Source: Alligator mississippiensis
Lineage: Eukaryota > Chordata > Crocodylia > Alligatoridae
Assembly (NCBI RefSeq): GCF_030867095.1
Contig: NC_081824.1
Span: 302,700,956 to 302,764,955 of the forward strand
Direction: 5' to 3'
DNA length: 64,000 nt
Shown here: piece after piece, positions 56,479-64,000 of the stretch
How the letters are laid out: each line of letters begins with the position of its first letter
How positions within the stretch are numbered: position 1 is the stretch's first letter
Program-made: the position numbers and the translations under genes
Notes under the pieces: model-generated
What the model was told of the DNA's origin: nothing
The model's database searches: none
Seen by the model: only the letters and a program-made list of their open reading frames with translations

Positions 56479-57345
56479 TGTCACAGCCCAAAGTTGTGAT
56501 TTTTTGTTTGTGTGTGCTTCGGCACTGCTAAATTATTTTCCCGCCGATTGTAGCTTTCTTTGCACGGTAGAGCTGTCTGCTGTGGGAGAGAACTCTGGTG
56601 CAACGGGGGATTTCCCGCCAAATTACAGCTTCTTTGCAGGGTGCATTTCTTTTGCATATTGGTAATGCACGTTGCAAAGGAGTTCCCGCCATTTATATTC
56701 AGATTTGCGCCACATTATTGGCCAGTTCCAAATGTAGGCACACGTGGCAGCTAGCTATTGGCTTGCTAGCTGTACAAAAGGCTTGGGTAGTTTCCGCCCA
56801 AGTTGGAGAGGGAGAGGGAGAGAGAGAGAGAAAATTGGAAAGAGAGATAGAACTCACCAGGAGGAGGAGACTTCGTGCTGTGTGAAGATCTCCAAGCGCT
56901 GCGGACCCTTGCGGACCCAACGTGCCTCTCTCAAGCTTAACAACCGAACCCGCGGAACTTTCGCTTCTAGCCTCTCCCCGTCGCCGATCGCAATCCAAGA
57001 CGTATCCCTTTCCTGTAAACCCAATTTTCGAACCCACGGAGCCTAAACAACTCCGGGGGACCAGGGAACCGAACCGAACCCTCAGAGCCTAAACAACTCC
57101 GTGGGAGCAACCGAATTTGTCGTAGTCCTCTAGCGAGGATTTAAGCGGAGCTGCTCCTGGAAACCTGTCCAGCCTACACCACTACCATCCTTGGGTGTAA
57201 GTAAACAATCTTTTCAATCAACCACTACGCGTTTGTGACTAATTCTAGCTCGCCACCGGTTTTCTCCGCCCCCGCGTGCCCAGGCTGCTGGCCACAGCCC
57301 GCGTGCGCAAAGGCGGGCCACGGATCGCCCCTCCCGACTCGCACT
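56479..57345 (+). mobile_element. CpG-rich endogenous-retrovirus LTR-like block
   Basis: This is the most CpG-rich part of the window. It has an AT-richer first part with several TTTCCCGCC-like repeats (56537, 56610, 56684), a TACAAAAG box near 56773, a purine-rich stretch, a 17 bp direct repeat GAGCCTAAACAACTCCG (57039 and 57085), and just after it CTTGGTGGCAGGATCGGGG, reminiscent of the primer-binding/leader junction of retroviruses. Together these suggest a solo or 5' LTR with a short leader. No gag, pol or env frame follows. Exact ends and target duplication were not found. Confidence 0.5.
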
Positions 57346-57397
57346 TGGTGGCAGGATCGGGGCCTGGCCCACGCACAACCTACAATGATAATGCCAT

Positions 57398-58612
57398 TGT
57401 GACCTTCCCCCAGCACCAGGGCCAGGCACTATACCAGATTCAAGATCCTCTGGGTATCAATACTTTTGGGCTTTCCCCCAGGCAGCAGAGCTGGCTGAGG
57501 TGTCCCACCAAGAAGAAAGGTGTGCTCCTCACTCTCACCTTCCCAAGAATCCACTCCAGCCTAAGTAACAAATAGGGTTCTTTATTTTAGCTATAACTAT
57601 TTACAGAAAAGAAGAGAAAATATTAATAACAAATATAATATATATTACATAGGTTCAACAACACCCATTAAAACCCATAACCAAAATATTATCTATAAAC
57701 CCAACACTAGTAAATAGTCCATCCAACAAGCGGTCCCACATACAACAGCCCTATCAATATACATCCATTCACAGAATGGAGACTCTAAACATCAGTTCCT
57801 CTAGGAATTCAGTTCACTTTAATAAAAATAAATGGCACCACTGCTGTTGCTATGAGTGGTCACCAGACGGCAGTGTGCCGCTCCTGCAGGCATCTCTAGA
57901 GTAGGGCGCGTGGTCCCAGTGTTTCTTTCAAACACAAACCTCTGCTCGGACGGCAGCAGGATGATTCCTTCCCTGCAAGCAAACCTCTTACAAGCGCTAG
58001 GAGGTTAAATGCCTCCCCACATTCCCTTTCCTTGTGAAACTAGGGCTGCTTAATAGAGACTGCCTCCCTTTACTGGCAGGTCCGCTGTTCCTGCTTCCTA
58101 AACTTTCCCACAGCTCCGACCCAGCCACAAGCACAGACTCCCCCCTCCTTTCCCAGGGCATCTGAGTCCTGAGTTTGCACAGCTCCTCTCCAAGATAGAG
58201 GACTCAGCTCCTTAATGAGCACCACAGGCTGTCCATCTTTCCTCATATGTTGGCTCCCCAAAGCAGGCTTTCAGTCCCTTCCCTGGGCAGAGAAACTGTC
58301 CCAATCCCTCTTCTCTTCTCTTCTCTTCTCTTCTCTTCTCTTCTCTTCTCTTCTCTTCTCTCTCTCTCCTTCCCGACATCTCCTGTGTTTCTATCCAGGA
58401 CTCAGCCAATCAGACCCCTCTGTTGTGCTGACAATCCAATTAGTTGCATGCATATTTTTAGGCTTGCACTTTTTCAGAGCTCCTGCATGCAAGCCCCTTC
58501 CTGCCCTTTCTGCAAAGGCTGTAGTATTGCTTGCCTGTCCAGCCTGCTGTCTCCGCAGCTGGGCAGCTGTTACACTATAATTCAGCCCTTCTGTTCGCAG
58601 GCAGGTATTACA
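57398..58612 (-). mobile_element. Candidate opposite-strand LTR or related element
   Basis: Read on the minus strand it starts TGTAATACC and ends GGTCACA (TG...CA ends). It has a CAAT-like CTGATTGGCTGAG, the pentanucleotide repeat, and an AATAAA near 57575 followed by a possible R/U5 of about 170 bp. That would be a typical long LTR layout, but no flanking target duplication matches, so it may be part of a larger, rearranged element. Confidence 0.4.
58307..58367 (+). repeat. (CTTCT)n pentanucleotide microsatellite
   Basis: About eleven to twelve TTCTC units followed by a CT-dinucleotide tail. Confidence 0.95.
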
Positions 58613-60045
58613 GAGTTTTGGAGCCCTGGATAATCTGTCCTAATTCTGGAAACACATTAAAAGCTTATTCTCTTTGTGGTTTGTTTTTTTCCCTCTTTTT
58701 TCCAGTGACTGTGGATTTGAAATTCTAGTGTGACAGAAAGAGAGAGATTGTGTTTCTTCCAATTTTGTGAAAAGCTGTTTTTTCTCCACTATGACTTGGG
58801 TAACAGCAGCTTAATGGAAATGGTTCGTAACCTTTCAGCTATATGTTAAAATATACCGGTGGATTTTAAACTTTAATTTTCCTGTTGCTTCCAGATAAAA
58901 TGGCTGCATGAATAACCTTGAGCAGCTGTGACATTCTAACAGATAAAGCAGTAAAGAGATCATGAACTACTTTTTGATCAGAGACATTTTCTGGTATGAT
59001 GAAGGAAGACAGATTATGCTTCTGCTTATCCTTGTCTATCAATAATATGCACTTCTCCATGGAATCAGAGTGCAATCTCCAGCACAGACAGCAATGAAAT
59101 TCTTGCTGCTTTTTTGCATCTGCTTCTGAAAGAGAATTGGACTTGAAAGCATGGCCTTTAGGTGGAGCTCATGTATCGTTGCAGTTTGAGAACAGTGCAG
59201 CCCTCCTCTCCCTTCTTCAGCCTGTGGAGATGGCTGCGGTAGTAAAGCCATTATCATTATTTTCACAGCTGGATTTAACTATCGCACTCCACATAAACTG
59301 AAATATAGTCTAGTTGGGAGACTGTTTTAATGAGACTTTTGTTCTGAGTACCTGGCTTTGACTGGCATAAACGGGTTGGGGTGCTCACCTTGCTTAGGGT
59401 TTTTTACCACTCTTGTTGCTGCCTGGCAAGGTGCTTGAAACCCTCCATTCACCTGCACAAGTCCCCTCTGTGCTGCCCTCCCAGTCCCTTTATTTCAGGG
59501 GCTCCAGGCAGTGCCTTTTCCCTTCATGCCAGGGGTTTTGTGTGCACTTGCATTCCTTACCCCACCACACAAAGGGCTGTGGAGACCCCTATTTCCCATC
59601 TTCCCCCTGTTCCACCCCAAAAGATAGTCCCTCCTTCTTTCTCTGAAGCTGGGGGTTCTGGGTACACCTCTCAATTCCTCACATGCCAGGGAAACTCTCC
59701 CCTCATCATTGGTTCAGCACACTGTGTGTGTCTACAAGAGGAAAAATGTCATGTATTCTTGTGCGGTGCCTGTAATGAGAAGTGGCCAGGGGTTGTACAG
59801 CGGCATTCAAACCTCTAAAATCAAAGTGTTAAAAGGTAAAATCAAGAACATCCCCTGCCCCTTTTATTTTCTTTTATCACTTTAACAGAAGCTTCCACCA
59901 AAATTGAGCAATGTTCAGGGAGAAGCTTGACTGAACCAAAAAAACACATGACATGATCTGACACATCTCCTGGGACAGACAGTTAGAGAGAGCAACTTTC
60001 AAAAGCCTTGGACAGAAAATTCATTGCTGCCAGCCAAGGAACATT
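58613..60045. other. Intergenic; CT-rich open frame, no gene
   Basis: The 145-codon plus frame 59381-59818 is proline/serine/cysteine-rich because the DNA is pyrimidine-rich. CATGCCAGGG occurs at 59526 and again near 59680, so it may be part of an unidentified repeat. No domain recognised. Confidence 0.45.
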
Positions 60046-60364
60046 GGCTGCCTATACACCTGCTGGTTTGTGTTCTAACTAGAACGCATCAGGACAGACT
60101 CGATTAACCTGCTCCGTGCTCTAATCAGACTGCTCCCGCATGGCCTCATCGGCACGTGCATAAGCCCCTGTGCATATGAAAATGGCCACAGGGTTGCTTT
60201 ATCTAAACCTTGTTGAATGAGGTTTAGATAAAAAATCCCTCAGCCATTTTTAAAAGTGCAGGGGATTAATCCATGTGAAAATGAGGCATTTTATTTAGAG
60301 CAACTCTCCAAGAACTGCTTTAATTAAAACACTCCCCTACCCCCCACCTTGTGTATAGGCAGCC
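60046..60364. mobile_element. MITE with perfect 14 bp terminal inverted repeats
   Basis: Both ends read GGCTGCCTATACAC. ATT flanks both sides (60043-60045 and 60365-60367), a possible 3 bp target duplication, which would fit a PIF/Harbinger-like mechanism. Inside, TATCTAAACCT/AGGTTTAGATA is a perfect 11 bp hairpin (60200-60210 and 60220-60230). CTAATTAAA and CCATTTTTAAA blocks link it to the 41.5 kb element. Confidence 0.7.
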
Positions 60365-60445
60365 ATTAAGGCACATGGATTGACAGCCATGGCCCCTCAG
60401 TAGGTGTCAAATCTCATGATAGAACATTGACAGGAAAGAAGACAT

Positions 60446-60942
60446 AGACCATGCCCACACAAGTGCGGACATTTGTTTCCCCAGGGACAAATAGCTGCGG
60501 GACACCTTGTGCCACCGCTAGTTGTCCCTGGGGATCACCTGTGCCACACACCCTTTGGTGCCTGGCAGGTTACCCCAGGTGGGGTAAAAGAGGCTGGGGC
60601 CAGCACTGGGCTGACCCCAGAAGCCTTAGCTAAGGTCCTGGATGTTTCCTGGGGCTGCAGCAGCGGTGATCTGCTGCTCAGATCTGGGCCGGCAGATGGA
60701 ACATAGCTCCAGCTAGTCAGTCCCCTGTTTTGAGCAACGCACACTACCTCCAGGTGTGCCACTCTGCTTTTTTTTTTTTTTTTTTGCATGAGTTTTTGAC
60801 CCCTGGATATCGAGGGGTCAAGCACCCCCACCCACCACACTGCTACCTTGCAGTGCGGAGAACAGCTGAACGTGCAGTATGTGGTGCCACCAACATGTCT
60901 GCAGGGCCATATACCACATGGCTGCGCTTATCTGGATGTGGC
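60446..60942. mobile_element. MITE, possibly family B
   Basis: The left end ATAGACCATGCCCACACAAG and the inverted right end TGTGGCCACATCCAGATAAG are imperfect inverted repeats. GC-rich interior with a long T-run (60769-60785). Boundaries approximate. Confidence 0.45.
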
Positions 60943-61170
60943 CACAGGGTTTTAATACTTGTCACCAGCACATCAATGCATACCTGAACTAAACAAATCA
61001 ATGTTAAAGTGAGTATAGCACAGTGAACTCCCCCACCCCATTTTGCTTCTGTAGTCATGAGGTGTATCAATGAAATACTTGTCATACTGCTACTATAATA
61101 ATTTAATATATGGTATCATGATGTTGAGCTGTTTTCCCTTCTTCCACTTAGTGTAACCTGACTTCTGGTG

Positions 61171-61418
61171 TTTTCCTGAGACAAATCATGTTCCGACCAA
61201 GAGGCTTCTACCCTCCTCATTCAAGAAGAGGTTTCCTTGCAAAATTCTTGTTTACATAACTGGGCAATTATCCTGGGGATAATGACTGCAAGGCAAGGAT
61301 TAGTGGCAATCCTTGTGATAGCTGCCCAGTTATGCAAACAAGGATGCTGCAAGGAGAACTCTCTTTGAATGAGGGGTGTTTCAGTCTCATGGCCAGAACA
61401 TTATTTGTTCCAGGAAAA
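61171..61418. mobile_element. Foldback element, ~250 bp
   Basis: The left arm has TTTTCCTGAGACAAATCATG, CTCATTCAAGAAGAGGTTTC, CTTGTTTACATAACTGGGCA. The inverted right arm has TTTTCCTGGAACAAATAATG, CTCATTCAAAGAGAGTTCTC, CTTGTTTGCATAACTGGGCA in the same order. Arms of about 115 bp surround a centre near 61294. No protein. Confidence 0.75.
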
Positions 61419-61842
61419 CAGCACAGCAGCACCTTGGAGCTGTGGTCCCAACATGCTATACAAAATGTATCATAGAACCCAGAACAAAAGGACAGGCCCT
61501 GAGCTTGCATTCATAGTAAAACTTGGGGATAGCAGGGCATCATAACGGTTTCTGAGGCTGTAATGACTGCACAGACCATGACTGAGCTTTGGTGAGGAGA
61601 GAGTTAAAAGAACCTCTTCCCAAGCAAGGGAGTTATAGGTGTGTTCCTTTCCTGCAAAGATTGCAGATAAAGTACTAAGGAGTGGACTTGGGCACAGGTG
61701 AGAATGGTTCTTCTCTCACAAAGCAGCAAACTATATACACAGAGACTCAGAACATCCAGACGAATTTGCTATTTTGCAGCGTGGCAGAGTTTTTTTGACA
61801 CCAGGAGATTCCAGTGTCAGAAAACCCAAATCAGAAAAAACC

Positions 61843-62098
61843 AGGGTGGTGCATGTGACAGCATGCCCAAAACCAGAGCCTGGCTGGCCAGAGCCACACT
61901 CCGGCTGCCAGCCAGGCTCTGCACTCCTGGATCACCACTGCTGCAGCCCCAGGAGGCTGCTCAGTCTCCCCTATCCCACCCAGAGCATTTTTTCCCACAC
62001 TAATCCCACATGCAGGGGCGTGCGCCAAGGCAAAAAGCAGTCTCACAGATTTGTGCCACTGCTTTTTTCCCTGAGGCAACCGTATGCCCCTGCTCATG
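61843..62098 (-). mobile_element. Truncated family B MITE
   Basis: The right end inverted reads CATGAGCAGGGGCATACGG, then a block with GTGGCACAAATCTGTG, like the 8151 and 12773 ends. It stops where the next MITE begins. Confidence 0.5.
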
Positions 62099-62103
62099 GT
62101 GTT

Positions 62104-62614
62104 GTGGTACATCTATATGTGCAATGAATTTGAAGCGATAAACTCCAGAGCAATTTGAGTTGGCGGAAACTACAGCATCTAGTAAAGTAGTAAACTGCAG
62201 CATCTATATGTGTGCCTAGGACAGCAGCAATTTGAGCTGGGGTAGAGTAGTTTATGTCAGGTCCACTCCTGCCCTGCTGTGCCCTGGGCTCAGAATGGCA
62301 GCATCAGGTGGCAGAGGGGCTGACTGGCACACGAGGGTGCTGAAAGTGCTGAGCTGTGTGGCTAGGCAGCAGGCAGGAGTCTGGCCCCCTGATGGCTGGG
62401 CTGACTGGGTGCAATTTACACCCACGGTCAATGTCTACATGCATTTAATCACAATTAATTATTGTGCAGTAAGATAGTACTGTCCCTGATAGTACTATCT
62501 TATAGCGGTATTAATTGTTTACTGTGGCCTAATATTGTCACATGTGCAGACTGTGACACTTTACTCTGCAGCGAATTAGTCTACTCTGCAAAAAAGCGCA
62601 TGTGTAGACACAGC
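62104..62614 (+). mobile_element. MITE, family A, with internal perfect hairpin
   Basis: The left end GTGGTACATCTATATGTGCA then GAATTTGAAGCGATAAACTC parallels the 50801 copy. The right end inverted reads GCTGTGTCTACACATGCGC. A perfect 12 bp hairpin (TAAGATAGTACT, 62470-62481 and 62491-62502, 9 nt loop) lies next to ATTGTGCAGTAA. Confidence 0.68.
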
Positions 62615-63800
62615 AAGTGGCTTCTCAGTCACTGCTTAAGCCCAGCTGAAATGCCAATAGAGAGATTATCTAAGTTTTAAGACACCATAATACAACAGAC
62701 ACAAGTTTAGATATGGTGGCTACACATGCCCTGCACTAGTTACTTTCCTAAAAACATAAACTAAGGGAAGCTGTCTCTTTGGTATTACATTTTGACCACA
62801 GGCAGCCTAATTTTAGCTTGTAGCTGCTGAGCAGTAAGCATGAGTTTTTAGTGCCTGGTGCAGATATACAGGAGGGTTCAGTATGCTGAATTATTCTAAG
62901 TTCAAATGCTTTGGATGCTTTATTCCTTTAATCATGCTTTCCTGTACCTGTTCTTACCTGATTTTTTTTTCTTGCCATCATACCAAAGTTTTGCTTGCTT
63001 CCACTCACACTGACCCACTTTTTTTTTCTTATGATCCTAGGCTGACTCTTGCATTTCCCCCACCTCCAAATGCCTTAAACTTTTCTTGTCATGTACTTGG
63101 AAGGATTAGCTATCTTTGAAAACTGAAGGTCAAGGAATTCCATCTGGGTCTTTGACTCTACCACAATCCTGATTTCTGGCTAAAGTGATGTGCTACTGTT
63201 CTAATATATCAAAATGGGAGGGGGGAACAGTCCAATATCCTCATGGCACGAGATACAAAAATAACTGGATTTACAAAAAGGGCACATAGGAAAAATACTC
63301 AAAACCTGGCCCAGAGCAAAAATCATTTGAAGAGAGAAAGCAATGGCTTTTGGGTGTGTCTCCATAAACACAATTCAAATGAGAGGAAATGCTGGCTCAC
63401 TGGAGGAGATATGAATGGAATACCAAAAGCCACTTCAGTTGTTTCCCAGAAGCAATAAGGAATCTTGATCCCTTCACTTCAGAGGGCTCATGGAACCCTT
63501 TCCATGCACTCATTTAATAGTTTACTAAGACTAGATCCATTAAAACTAAATATGCTCACGTGGAGTACTAGTTAGGCAGTTTATATAAGCTATTAATCTG
63601 CTCTCCTCCAACTGAAGGTACAGACACATTTGTGGCAATGTATATTACTTACCTTCCTAACCCAAAGAGTTCTAGACTCCTCAGTTTTTCTCCCCTGAGG
63701 CAAATCAAATTAAAATAAAATTCTCAAGGCCAAATGTAAGCGGAGGAGAACAGAGTCAGAACTTTAAGCTAAGTAAGGAAGCAGGGAAGGCAGACAAAAA
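62615..63800. other. Intergenic; no gene recognised
   Basis: AT-rich sequence; T-runs near 62961 and 63019. No repeat or exon recognised. Confidence 0.5.
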
Positions 63801-64000
63801 ATCATAGAAAAGTAGGGCTGGAAGGGACCTCAGGAAGCATCTAGTTCAACCCCTTCCTCAAGGAAGCAGCATCCTTGATTAAACCATCCCATTCAAGTCT
63901 CTGTCCAACCTACTCTTAAAAACATCTAAGGATGGAGATTTCACAGCTTCTCTGAGCCCAGTGCAACATTTAGCCACTCGCATACTGAGAAAGTTCTTCC
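63801..64000 (-). mobile_element. CR1 LINE 3' end, cut by window edge
   Basis: It starts ATCATAGAAAAGTAGGGCTGG, GAAGGGACCTCAGGAAGCAT, then GTCTCTGTCCAACCTACTCT, the inverted CR1 3' end. Continues beyond the window. Confidence 0.92.

Noticed and set aside
56540..57300. CpG-rich block as a promoter with MAOB exon 1
   Set aside because: No frame encodes the N-terminal dinucleotide-binding motif expected of MAOB, and the sequence has LTR-like features.
59381..59818. 145-codon secreted-looking protein
   Set aside because: Pyrimidine-rich DNA gives a Pro/Ser/Cys-rich frame; no conserved domain or regulatory context.

Overview
This is a 64 kb stretch of vertebrate nuclear DNA, almost certainly from a sauropsid and most likely a crocodilian. 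The reasons are one intron-containing vertebrate gene in a low-gene-density setting, CR1 LINE fragments, many non-autonomous DNA transposons with ends like GGGTGTGTCTACACATG, ancient palindromic repeats typical of bird, turtle and crocodile DNA, and remnants of Ty3/Gypsy, Penelope-like and endogenous-retrovirus elements. The species call is inference; the gene call is firm.

The only protein-coding gene I can support is NDP (norrin, the Norrie disease protein), on the plus strand. It has a non-coding exon 1 (about 24680-24888, donor GTAAGC), a 13.2 kb intron, exon 2 (38079-38433, start codon 38260, donor GTATGT), a 7.8 kb intron, and exon 3 (from 46277, stop codon 46502-46504), followed by a 3' UTR with AATAAA signals at 46943 and 47031. 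The joined coding sequence is 133 codons, the length of human norrin, with all 11 cystine-knot-region cysteines in place. The mammalian neighbours EFHC2 (upstream) and MAOB (downstream) are not visible in the window.

1-24 kb is intergenic and transposon-rich. Its main content is a heavily decayed Ty3/Gypsy element on the minus strand (about 14.8 kb down to 10.0 kb), with traces of gag knuckle/protease, reverse transcriptase, RNase H, H2C2 and integrase in the correct order, split by later insertions at 11.3-13.1 kb. MITE-like elements, hAT-like elements and a CR1 lie around it. A short Penelope-like remnant at 16.5 kb carries a degenerate hammerhead-ribozyme core.

The NDP introns (24.9-46.3 kb) hold dispersed repeats, including a 340 bp foldback element (34985-35323), a hAT MITE (39806-40270), a complex foldback element (41.5-42.3 kb), paired perfect hairpins (43.1 and 44.4 kb) and a CR1 3' end (43.2-43.6 kb).

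47-64 kb is intergenic. It contains a Penelope-like, hammerhead-bearing insertion nested in a MITE (50.8-51.4 kb), a CpG-rich LTR-like block (56.5-57.3 kb) next to an opposite-strand LTR candidate (57.4-58.6 kb), several more MITEs and foldbacks, and a CR1 cut by the window end. I see no new multi-gene system. The observations most worth following up are the hammerhead-like motifs, the layered Gypsy remnant, the three upstream ORFs in NDP exon 2, and the foldback elements.
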